A stretch of 5,044 bases of DNA. Origin: Caryophanales bacterium UBA5732. Its GTDB lineage: Bacteria; Bacillota_I; Bacilli_A; Izemoplasmatales; Hujiaoplasmataceae. Below, one piece after another: positions 1 through 5,034 of this stretch. Positions within the stretch are counted from its first letter, which is position 1; every line of letters starts with the position of its first letter. The DNA lies in NCBI GenBank assembly GCA_002419445.1, contig DIGC01000029.1, forward strand, positions 1-5,044, given 5' to 3'. The notes below the pieces were generated by a model. That model had not been told where the DNA came from, searched no databases, and was given only the letters and a program-made list of their open reading frames with translations. The position numbers and the translations under genes are program-made.

Positions 1-47
1 CCTTCGTGGATTCCTTCTCCGATATCTGCAAATTTAAATTTATACAT
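1..47 (-). CDS. pdhC: Dihydrolipoamide acetyltransferase (PDH E2), N-terminal fragment
   Basis: Only the first 15 codons lie in the window, read leftward from an ATG at 47-45; the rest is beyond the edge. They give MYKFKFADIGEGIHE, the first strand of a biotinyl/lipoyl domain with the 'D-I-G-E-G-I-H-E' signature that opens E2 subunits of 2-oxo acid dehydrogenases. E2 carries the swinging lipoyl arm and transfers the acetyl group made by E1 to CoA, forming the core of the cytoplasmic complex. It directly follows pdhB, with the AGGAGGT ribosome site overlapping the pdhB stop, so it is the third gene of the pdhABC operon. An E2 of a branched-chain complex would start similarly, but the E1 genes next door look like pyruvate dehydrogenase. 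Confidence 0.9.
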   Translation of the reverse strand, partial: MYKFKFADIGEGIHE

Positions 48-52
48 AATTT

Positions 53-59
53 ACCTCCT
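53..59 (-). promoter_or_regulatory. Ribosome binding site of pdhC fused to the pdhB stop codon
   Basis: On the minus strand the sequence reads TAGGAGGTAAATTATG. The pdhB stop TAG (60-58) supplies part of a near-perfect AGGAGGT Shine-Dalgarno site, 5 nt before the pdhC ATG. This arrangement couples translation of E1 beta and E2. Confidence 0.85.
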
Positions 60-1035
60 AGGCTTTGAAAGCCATAATATTTTTGACTTCATAAGCTATT
101 TGTTCTGGACTAATTATAAAGTGTGGTTCTCCTTTTGGAAGAGGGACAGTAATATCAAACCCTGTGAGTCTTCGAGGTGCAGCTTCTAAATATACGAAGG
201 CTTTTTCATTGATAATTGAAATAATCTCAGCTCCAGGTCCAAATGATTTAACTGCCTCATGAACAATTAGAACTCGACCAGTTTTCTTAACAGAATTGAT
301 AATTGTTTCATAATCGACTGGAGAAATAGTTCTTAAGTCAATGATTTCTGCATCCACATTTGGAACTAGTTTCATTGCTTTTTCAACTTCTCTCACTAAA
401 GCTCCCCAAGCGATGATGGTGATATCCTTACCTTTTTTTACCATTCTTGCTTTTCCAATAGGTACTTCATACATTTCATCAGGAACTTCTTGTTTAAAAG
501 CGCGGTAAATTCTCTTTGGTTCCATGAAAATCACTGGGTCAGGATCATTGATAGCCGCTATTAATAATCCCTTAGCATCATATGGCGTTGATGGTATGAC
601 GAGTTTTAGTCCCGGTATGTGCGCATATAGTGTTTCTAAACTTTCTGAATGGTGTTCTAAAGCCTTCACGCCGCCACCATATGGCATTCTAATTACCAAA
701 GGGAGATTATATTTTCCTCTAGATCTGTTTCTAAATCTCGCAACATGAGTCACTATTTGATTATATGCCGGAAGACTAAAACCAGAAAATTGCATTTCCA
801 CTACGGGCTTTAACCCGTTTATAGCCATACCGACAGCACTTCCGACGATTGCAGCTTCGGCAATCGGTGTATCAAACACTCTTTTTTCGCCATATTTTTT
901 TTGTAATCCAGCGGTTGTTCTAAATACTCCGCCTTCGAATCCAACATCTTCGCCATAAACAACTACAGATTTATCGTTCTCCATAGCTTGATCTAAAGCT
1001 TCGTTAATTGATTGCAATATTGTTTTATTGGCCAT
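58..1035 (-). CDS. pdhB: Pyruvate dehydrogenase E1 component, beta subunit
   Basis: A 325-residue protein, full length for the family. With PdhA it forms the alpha2beta2 E1 enzyme that decarboxylates pyruvate with thiamine diphosphate (TPP) and reductively acetylates the E2 lipoyl arm. Visible marks are YGED (27-30) near the N terminus, DTPIAE (55-60) with the glutamate (E60) that activates the TPP aminopyrimidine ring, the EHHSES segment (127-132) with the active-site histidine H129, and the C-terminal transketolase domain with DLRTISP (233-239) and VHEA (258-261). The start ATG at 1035-1033 has a GGAGG site 9 nt upstream, inside pdhA, and the two genes overlap by 11 nt. This is the second gene of the pdhABC operon. 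A branched-chain E1 beta is the main alternative; the overall sequence fits the Gram-positive PdhB group. Confidence 0.95.
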   Translation of the reverse strand: MANKTILQSINEALDQAMENDKSVVVYGEDVGFEGGVFRTTAGLQKKYGEKRVFDTPIAEAAIVGSAVGMAINGLKPVVEMQFSGFSLPAYNQIVTHVARFRNRSRGKYNLPLVIRMPYGGGVKALEHHSESLETLYAHIPGLKLVIPSTPYDAKGLLIAAINDPDPVIFMEPKRIYRAFKQEVPDEMYEVPIGKARMVKKGKDITIIAWGALVREVEKAMKLVPNVDAEIIDLRTISPVDYETIINSVKKTGRVLIVHEAVKSFGPGAEIISIINEKAFVYLEAAPRRLTGFDITVPLPKGEPHFIISPEQIAYEVKNIMAFKA

Positions 1036-2122
1036 TGGATTTTTCCTCCGATTTCAAGTATTCTTTATAATTAGCTAGTTGTTCTTCCAAATTTGGTGTC
1101 ATTTTTTCATAGGTATAAGCAAAAATCTCTTCCAAATCGACTTCACCAGATTCTTCGACATGTTTAAATGTATCTAAAACAAATTGTTTATGTTGTTCGT
1201 GTAATTCAACGTCATTTTCTTCTGACCAATATTTTTTGTTGATAAGATATGTTTTAAATCTCGTAATCGGATCTTTTTTCATCCACTCTTCAACTTCTTT
1301 GTCTTCGCGATACAACTTAGGATTGTCAGAAGTAGTGTGAGGGCCAATTCGATAGGTTACAGCTTCTATAAGCGTTGGTCCATCGCCGTTCTTAGCTCTT
1401 TCTCTGGCTGTTTTAACAGCTAAGTACATAGCTAAAGGGTCATTGCCATCGACTTGTATTCCTGGGATTCCATAGGCAACTGCTTTTTGAGCTAGGGTTT
1501 TAGATTTTGTTGCTTTATGTCTTGGTGTTGATATTGCATATTGATTGTTTTGAATGATAGTTATCATTGGTAGATCAAATGTAGCCGCAAAGTTCATTCC
1601 TTCGTGGAATTCCCCATGAGAAGTACCTCCATCGCCAATAAATACAATAGCGACCTCGTCTTTTTCTTGAAGTTTGCTGGCATATGCAATACCAGCAGCA
1701 TGATTAATCTGAGAACCGATCGGTACGTTAATTGGCAAAACTCTAACGCCATCATCGTATCTAGATCCTCGTTCATTACCATACCAATAAAGAAAGGCTT
1801 GTTCCAAAGTGACACCTTTGTATAACATGGCATTAAATTCTCTAAAAGCTAAAACAAGCCAGTCTTGTTCTTCAAGTGCAGCCATAGGGCCAACTTGAGC
1901 GGCTTCTTGTCCAATGTTTGGGGCGTACGTCAACATGCGGCCTTGTCTTTGAAACTGTAAAGCTTTTTCATCAGCAATTCTACCCAAAACCATGGTCTTG
2001 TACATTTTTATTAAAGTGTCTTTTGCAATTTTTGGTTCTAATTTATCATTAACGATTTTACCTTCTGAATCCAATATTTGCAGCATTTCGCCTTTTAAAG
2101 GATCAAAATTTTCGAATAACAT
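1025..2122 (-). CDS. pdhA: Pyruvate dehydrogenase E1 component, alpha subunit
   Basis: A 365-residue protein, about the usual length for Gram-positive PdhA. It binds TPP-magnesium and, with PdhB, performs the first step of pyruvate conversion to acetyl-CoA. The TPP-binding motif is complete: GDG (163-165) followed after about 26 residues by NN (192-193) in the run IIQNNQYAIS. The active-site region H141-A-A-G and the loop YRIGPHTTSDNP (257-268), equivalent to the phosphorylation loop of mitochondrial E1 alpha, are also present. The start ATG at 2122-2120 is supported by an AAGGAGG site 7 nt upstream. It is the promoter-proximal gene of pdhABC and overlaps pdhB at its 3' end. In wall-less bacteria this complex is typically a main link from glycolysis to acetate and ATP via phosphotransacetylase and acetate kinase; that role is inferred here. 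Confidence 0.95.
   Translation of the reverse strand: MLFENFDPLKGEMLQILDSEGKIVNDKLEPKIAKDTLIKMYKTMVLGRIADEKALQFQRQGRMLTYAPNIGQEAAQVGPMAALEEQDWLVLAFREFNAMLYKGVTLEQAFLYWYGNERGSRYDDGVRVLPINVPIGSQINHAAGIAYASKLQEKDEVAIVFIGDGGTSHGEFHEGMNFAATFDLPMITIIQNNQYAISTPRHKATKSKTLAQKAVAYGIPGIQVDGNDPLAMYLAVKTARERAKNGDGPTLIEAVTYRIGPHTTSDNPKLYREDKEVEEWMKKDPITRFKTYLINKKYWSEENDVELHEQHKQFVLDTFKHVEESGEVDLEEIFAYTYEKMTPNLEEQLANYKEYLKSEEKSNGQ
1045..1049 (-). promoter_or_regulatory. Ribosome binding site of pdhB inside pdhA
   Basis: GGAGG on the minus strand lies in the last codons of pdhA, 9 nt before the pdhB ATG. It supports the chosen pdhB start and the 11-nt overlap of the two reading frames. Confidence 0.8.
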
Positions 2123-2129
2123 ATTAATT

Positions 2130-2136
2130 CCTCCTT
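2130..2136 (-). promoter_or_regulatory. Ribosome binding site of pdhA
   Basis: The minus strand reads AAGGAGG with 7 nt to the pdhA ATG. It is a near-consensus Shine-Dalgarno site and fixes the start codon. Confidence 0.85.
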
Positions 2137-2176
2137 GTTACTTTTCGTATAGATTCATTCTCTTCTATATACTTAT

Positions 2177-2205
2177 ATTATATAAGATATATATCTAACA
2201 GCGAA
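2177..2205 (-). promoter_or_regulatory. Probable pdhABC promoter
   Basis: On the minus strand a perfect -10 hexamer TATAAT lies at 2182-2177, about 55 nt before the pdhA start, giving a predicted transcript start near 2170. At 17-bp spacing the -35 position (2205-2200) reads TTCGCT, only 3 of 6 consensus matches. A weak -35 with palindromic elements just upstream would suit an activator-dependent promoter. The assignment is by consensus only; the region is so AT-rich that other -10-like hexamers exist nearby. Confidence 0.5.
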
Positions 2206-2206
2206 G

Positions 2207-2237
2207 GCATATGCTCATTAAGTTAGCGTATGCTAAC
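2207..2237. promoter_or_regulatory. Paired palindromic elements upstream of the pdh promoter
   Basis: Two related sites lie 19 bp apart. The first is the 8-bp palindrome GCATATGC at 2207-2214. The second is GTTAGCGTATGCTAAC at 2222-2237, with 6-bp perfect arms around GTAT. Both contain GCRTATGCT in the same orientation (2207-2215 and 2226-2234). Relative to the predicted pdh start they centre near -40 and -60, positions typical of activators. They may be a tandem binding site for a regulator of pdh; the protein is unknown. Confidence 0.4.
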
Positions 2238-2317
2238 CAAGTATCCGGTAATGTTAATATCCTGTAACAAAATCGATTCATTTTCGTGCATTATAAATGA
2301 AAAAGTAAAGATCTTTG

Positions 2318-2326
2318 TGATATAAT
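2318..2326 (+). promoter_or_regulatory. Extended -10 promoter of the cupin gene
   Basis: TGATATAAT is a perfect TATAAT at 2321-2326 preceded by the TGn extension. No good -35 is present at 17 bp (TGAAAA, 2298-2303). The predicted start near 2333 would leave a leader of only about 16 nt before the ATG, enough for the GAGGTGA ribosome site. Confidence 0.6.
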
Positions 2327-2348
2327 AAATTTAATGAGGTGATTTATA

Positions 2349-2696
2349 ATGATAGTTGGGAATATCGAAAAGTTAATTGCTAATAATATTATTAGTACTG
2401 AAGCTAAAAATGCAAAAATGAAAGTTTTAGTCGGACCAGACACTGGATGGGAAGATTATGTAATGAGAGTCATAGAAGTTGAAGTTGGTGGTTATACTCC
2501 TAAGCATTCGCATCCTTGGCCACATATTAATTATATTATCTCCGGAGAGGGAATATTGATGATAGATGGAAATGACAATCCGGTCAAATCTGGTTCATAC
2601 GCTTACATACCTCAAGATCATTTGCATCAATTTAAAAATGTAGGTAATGAAGTGTTTAAATTCATTTGTATTGTACCTAAAGAGGGGCATAAGTAA
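2349..2696 (+). CDS. Small single-domain cupin, putative metal-binding protein of unknown substrate
   Basis: A 115-residue protein with one cupin (double-stranded beta-helix) fold and no signal peptide or membrane segment, so probably cytoplasmic. Cupin motif 1 runs from G47 to G66 with H53 and H55 in KHSHPWPH; the position that is usually a metal-binding glutamate is H59. Motif 2 runs from G82 to N97 with P88, H93 and N97. H53, H55, H59 and H93 could form an all-histidine metal site. The start ATG at 2349 is supported by GAGGTGA at 2336-2342, 6 nt upstream. The gene has its own promoter and terminator and is divergent from pdhA. Small cupins of this type include dioxygenases, isomerases and sensors. 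Nothing here identifies the substrate, and a link to the neighbouring quinone operon is only suggested by proximity. Confidence 0.85.
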   Translation: MIVGNIEKLIANNIISTEAKNAKMKVLVGPDTGWEDYVMRVIEVEVGGYTPKHSHPWPHINYIISGEGILMIDGNDNPVKSGSYAYIPQDHLHQFKNVGNEVFKFICIVPKEGHK

Positions 2697-2774
2697 GTAT
2701 TCCTTGGTTTATTTAATGTAATTAATTTAAAAACAGAGAAATTTTATAGTTAGTTTGAGCTCTATATATAGCGA

Positions 2775-2814
2775 AAAAACAAGCCGAATATTTTAAAAAA
2801 TTCGGTTTGTTTTT
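2775..2814 (+). terminator. Intrinsic terminator after the cupin gene
   Basis: Arms 2775-2789 and 2800-2814 pair over 15 bp (one G-U pair) with a GC core GCCGAAT/ATTCGGT. The right arm ends in GTTTTT. The A-rich left flank could also make it work on the other strand. It separates the cupin from the downstream mhq operon. The rest of the 240-bp gap (2697-2774 and 2815-2882) is AT-rich with nothing recognisable. Confidence 0.85.
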
Positions 2815-2882
2815 AATTATTATTTAGTTTATTAAATTTATAATCTTAATGTTATCAATAAAATTATATTTGAGCAAATCAC

Positions 2883-2911
2883 TTGAAATTATTTCGAATT
2901 CGAAATATAAT
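2883..2911 (+). promoter_or_regulatory. Promoter of the mhqE-mhqR-mhqD operon
   Basis: TTGAAA (2883-2888, 5 of 6 matches to the -35 consensus) and TATAAT (2906-2911, perfect -10) are separated by exactly 17 bp. The predicted start is near 2918, giving a short leader of about 19 nt before the ATG at 2937. It is the strongest sigma-A-type promoter in the window, which fits a gene set normally held off by a repressor. Confidence 0.85.
2890..2907. promoter_or_regulatory. MhqR-type operator, perfect 9+9 palindrome in the promoter spacer
   Basis: TATTTCGAATTCGAAATA is an uninterrupted 18-bp palindrome filling the space between the -35 and -10 boxes and overlapping the first two bases of the -10. 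From memory, the MhqR operator of Bacillus subtilis and Staphylococcus aureus is a 9-9 bp inverted repeat TATCTCGAATTCGAGATA. This site differs only by one symmetric C-to-T change per half. A repressor bound here would block RNA polymerase. A mhqR-like MarR gene lies in the operon, so autorepression is the natural inference. Confidence 0.85.
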
Positions 2912-2924
2912 TGATTCGTAACAT

Positions 2925-2930
2925 GGAGGT
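2925..2930 (+). promoter_or_regulatory. Ribosome binding site that decides the mhqE start
   Basis: GGAGGT directly abuts an ATG at 2931 (zero spacing) but lies 6 nt before a second in-frame ATG at 2937. The second ATG is therefore the likely initiation codon. Confidence 0.85.
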
Positions 2931-2936
2931 ATGATT

Positions 2937-3926
2937 ATGAATAAATTAAAAGGAATACATCACGTTACTGCTATTACTAGCAGTGCAGAAAAAATATACG
3001 ATTTCTTTACTTACATTTTAGGTTTGAGGTTAGTTAAGAAGACAGTTAATCAAGACGACATAAACACATATCATTTATTCTTCGCAGACGATGAAGGCAG
3101 CCCAGGAACCGATGTCACATTCTTCGATTTTCAAGGAATAGAGAAGAATAACAAGGGTAACGATGAAATAAGTAGAATCGGACTGAGAGTCAAAAACGAT
3201 GAATCTATTACTTATTGGATGAAAAGATTTAATCATTTTAAAATAGATTATAAAGGTCCAATTTCTTTGTTTGGCAGAAAATCTCTTTTCTTTGAAGACT
3301 TTGACGGTCAAGAATACGCTATTTTTTCTGATCAAGGTTTAAAAGGAGTCGCTGCTGGTTTACCTTGGAAGAAAGGACCTGTTCCAGATGAATATGCTAT
3401 TATCGGTTTAGGGCCAATCTTTTTTAGAGTAAGCGACATTAATAGAATGAAAATAACTTTAATAAAATATATGGGTATGCAATATAAAAGTACTGAAGAC
3501 CATTATCATTTACTAGAAATGGGCGATGGTGGTAATGGTGCTAGCGTTATTCTTGAAGAAAGTGGGCTTAGTAAAGCTTGGCAAGGGTATGGCGGAGTCC
3601 ATCATGTAGCTTTTAGAATTGAAGACAAAAAGGAATTGGACGAGTGGATTGACCATCTAAATAAGATTGGCGCTAGACATTCTGGATTTGTAGATCGTTT
3701 CTATTTCAAATCACTATATTCAAGATTGTATCCAAATATTTTATTTGAGTTTGCTACTGAGGGTCCTGGTTTCATCGACGATCAAGAAGATTATGAAATT
3801 TTAGGAGAAACTTTGGCTTTACCGCCAAAATTCAGGAATAATCGAGAAAAGATTGAAAAGCTTGTTAGACCGATTAATACTGTTAGAAGCAATTTGATAT
3901 TGAAAAAGGAGTATTTCAATGAATAA
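2937..3926 (+). CDS. mhqE: Ring-cleaving extradiol dioxygenase, MhqE/MhqO/MhqA type (two-domain VOC/glyoxalase fold)
   Basis: A 329-residue cytoplasmic enzyme with two vicinal-oxygen-chelate domains (about 1-130 and 152-280) and a C-terminal tail. The family opens hydroquinone or catechol rings with Fe(II) and O2 and protects against quinones; the exact substrate is not visible. Predicted metal ligands are H9 (GIHHVTA), H223 (GVHHVAF) and E271 (LFEFATEGPGF), with Y261 at the position of the catalytic tyrosine of hydroquinone dioxygenases such as PcpA (alignment from memory). Other family marks are GLRLVKKTVNQDD (29-41), EGSPGTDVTFFDF (53-65) and the tail LGETLALPP (289-297). The start at 2937 is preferred over an in-frame ATG at 2931 because of ribosome-site spacing. 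It overlaps mhqR by 8 nt. The symbol follows from the mhqR and mhqD neighbours; paralogues MhqO and MhqA cannot be told apart by eye. Confidence 0.88.
   Translation: MNKLKGIHHVTAITSSAEKIYDFFTYILGLRLVKKTVNQDDINTYHLFFADDEGSPGTDVTFFDFQGIEKNNKGNDEISRIGLRVKNDESITYWMKRFNHFKIDYKGPISLFGRKSLFFEDFDGQEYAIFSDQGLKGVAAGLPWKKGPVPDEYAIIGLGPIFFRVSDINRMKITLIKYMGMQYKSTEDHYHLLEMGDGGNGASVILEESGLSKAWQGYGGVHHVAFRIEDKKELDEWIDHLNKIGARHSGFVDRFYFKSLYSRLYPNILFEFATEGPGFIDDQEDYEILGETLALPPKFRNNREKIEKLVRPINTVRSNLILKKEYFNE
3906..3911 (+). promoter_or_regulatory. Ribosome binding site of mhqR inside mhqE
   Basis: AAGGAG lies 7 nt before the mhqR ATG and within the last codons of mhqE. It supports the start at 3919 and translational coupling. 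Confidence 0.8.
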
Positions 3927-4344
3927 TTTAAAAACAATAACCATTTTATTTAGAGCACATAATTCCTTAGAAAAAGCAATTAAGGATGATGTATTAAAAT
4001 ACGGTTTAAACGTAAGCGAATTCGGAGTATTAGAAGCTCTGTATCATAAACAAACATTAAGTGTTAAGGGAATTATTGATAAAGTGTTAGTGCCTAACAG
4101 TTCGATGTCATATGTAATTGAAAATTTGGTTAATAAAGGTTATATATCTAAAATCCAATCATTGAAAGATAAACGAAGCTTTATGTTAGAACTGACTAAA
4201 GATGGTCGAGAGTTAATGGATAAAGTGTTTCCATTGCATAAAAAAAATATGAGAGCTATCTTAGATGTACTAGATGAAAACGAAGAAGCCATATTACAAA
4301 AAGCTTTAGTCAAAATCGGAAAAGCAAGTTTAAATAATAATTAA
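3919..4344 (+). CDS. mhqR: MarR-family transcriptional repressor, MhqR-like quinone sensor
   Basis: A 141-residue winged-helix protein of normal MarR length. Helices at both ends would form the dimer interface. The recognition helix falls at about 59-73 (PNSSMSYVIENLVNKG) and the wing at 83-96, with the D-K-R...L-T-x-x-G pattern (KDKRS...LTKDG). Segments such as SEFGVLEALYHK (33-44) and KELM/F-P-like RELMDKVFP (97-105) resemble B. subtilis MhqR as I remember it. It contains no cysteine, so it cannot sense electrophiles by thiol chemistry and probably binds its ligand in a pocket. It is the middle gene of the operon, starting within the end of mhqE (ATGAATAA overlap) with AAGGAG 7 nt upstream. 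It likely represses its own operon through the palindrome at 2890-2907. Placement in MarR is very sure; the MhqR name rests on neighbours and operator. Confidence 0.88.
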   Translation: MNNLKTITILFRAHNSLEKAIKDDVLKYGLNVSEFGVLEALYHKQTLSVKGIIDKVLVPNSSMSYVIENLVNKGYISKIQSLKDKRSFMLELTKDGRELMDKVFPLHKKNMRAILDVLDENEEAILQKALVKIGKASLNNN

Positions 4345-4345
4345 A

Positions 4346-4948
4346 ATGATTCATAAATTTATAAAAAAATCTAAAACCAAATTACTTATTGTTTTACACG
4401 GAACCGGTGGAGATGAAACAAGTATGATTCCAATAGCGGAATATATTGATCATGAATCTTCTATTTTAAGTATTAGAGGTAATGTGAATGAGAATGGCAT
4501 GTTCCGATATTTTAAAAGAATAAAACCCGGAGTTTTTGATATCGAGAATCTTAAAAATGAGACAAAAAATTTAAAAGAATTTATTGATGATTTTTTAGAC
4601 AAAAATGGCTTTAAGCTCGAAAACACAAGTGTTATAGGATATTCCAATGGGGCTAATATTCTAGGTTCGCTACTATACCATTATGGTAGAGTGTTTAGAG
4701 CAGTTATATTGATGCATCCAATGATTCCAATAAAGAATCATTCCCTAATTAATCAACAATCGCAAAAGATATTGATTACCGCAGGTGTTAATGATCCGTT
4801 AGTGAACATTGAAGAGACGAATGAATTGTTTACGATTTTTCAATCAAAAAATGCTGATGTAACTAAGAAAATTTATTCTAATGGTCACAGCGTAAACGAA
4901 ATAGAATTGCTTGATATTAAGATTTGGTTTAATAATCTATCTATATAG
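4346..4948 (+). CDS. mhqD: MhqD-like alpha/beta hydrolase (phospholipase/carboxylesterase family)
   Basis: A 200-residue single-domain serine hydrolase, the same length as B. subtilis MhqD (YodD) as recalled. The oxyanion-hole motif HGTGGDE is at 18-24 and the nucleophile elbow GYSNG at 98-102 with S100. The triad is completed by D150 in GVNDP and H181 in NGHSV. The stretch SIRGNVNENGMFRYFKR (42-58) is typical of this subfamily. No signal peptide is seen, so it is cytoplasmic. Its role in quinone resistance is known mainly from co-regulation; hydrolysis of a ring-cleavage product or an ester is inferred. It begins 1 nt after the mhqR stop and has no visible Shine-Dalgarno site, so translation probably depends on mhqR. 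No alternative start keeps the HGTGG motif and has a ribosome site. It ends with TAG, followed by a terminator. Confidence 0.9.
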   Translation: MIHKFIKKSKTKLLIVLHGTGGDETSMIPIAEYIDHESSILSIRGNVNENGMFRYFKRIKPGVFDIENLKNETKNLKEFIDDFLDKNGFKLENTSVIGYSNGANILGSLLYHYGRVFRAVILMHPMIPIKNHSLINQQSQKILITAGVNDPLVNIEETNELFTIFQSKNADVTKKIYSNGHSVNEIELLDIKIWFNNLSI

Positions 4949-5004
4949 AACGTAAAAAATACTTTAAGAAAATTTAAGCGTTATTAAATACAAAAATTGA
5001 ATGA

Positions 5005-5034
5005 AAAGGTCATGTGATTTTTCACATGACCTTT
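5005..5034 (+). terminator. Intrinsic terminator of the mhq operon
   Basis: A perfect 13-bp stem (5005-5017 with 5022-5034, core GGTCATGTGA/TCACATGACC) closes a TTTT loop and is followed by the T-rich tail ATTCTTTAAT. The A-rich left flank gives it some bidirectional character. The gap between mhqD and the hairpin (4949-5004) shows nothing else. Confidence 0.9.

Noticed and set aside
1594..1833. Open frame of 79 codons on the minus strand inside pdhA
   Set aside because: It lies wholly within the conserved TPP-domain coding region of pdhA in another frame, has no family resemblance and is a shadow frame.
1992..2198. Open frame of 68 codons on the plus strand across the pdhA 5' end and promoter
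   Set aside because: It is antisense to pdhA and its leader, with no ribosome site; the apparent hydrophobic tail comes from AT-rich intergenic DNA.
2222..2237. CcpA (cre) or Rex operator upstream of pdhA
   Set aside because: The palindrome does not fit the cre pattern TGWAANCGNTNWCA when its CG is aligned, and lacks the TTGTGA...TCACAA arms of Rex sites, so no regulator is named.
2123..2348. Possible riboswitch or T-box leader before pdhA
   Set aside because: The predicted pdhA leader is only about 48 nt, with no terminator hairpin, T-box element or extended conserved structure.
2762..2771. CTATATATAG palindrome before the cupin terminator
   Set aside because: A short alternating AT palindrome in AT-rich DNA with no gene start or promoter context; most likely chance.
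3075..3335. Antisense open frame within the dioxygenase gene
   Set aside because: The plus-strand gene is clearly coding with conserved motifs; no promoter, ribosome site or protein family supports the antisense frame.
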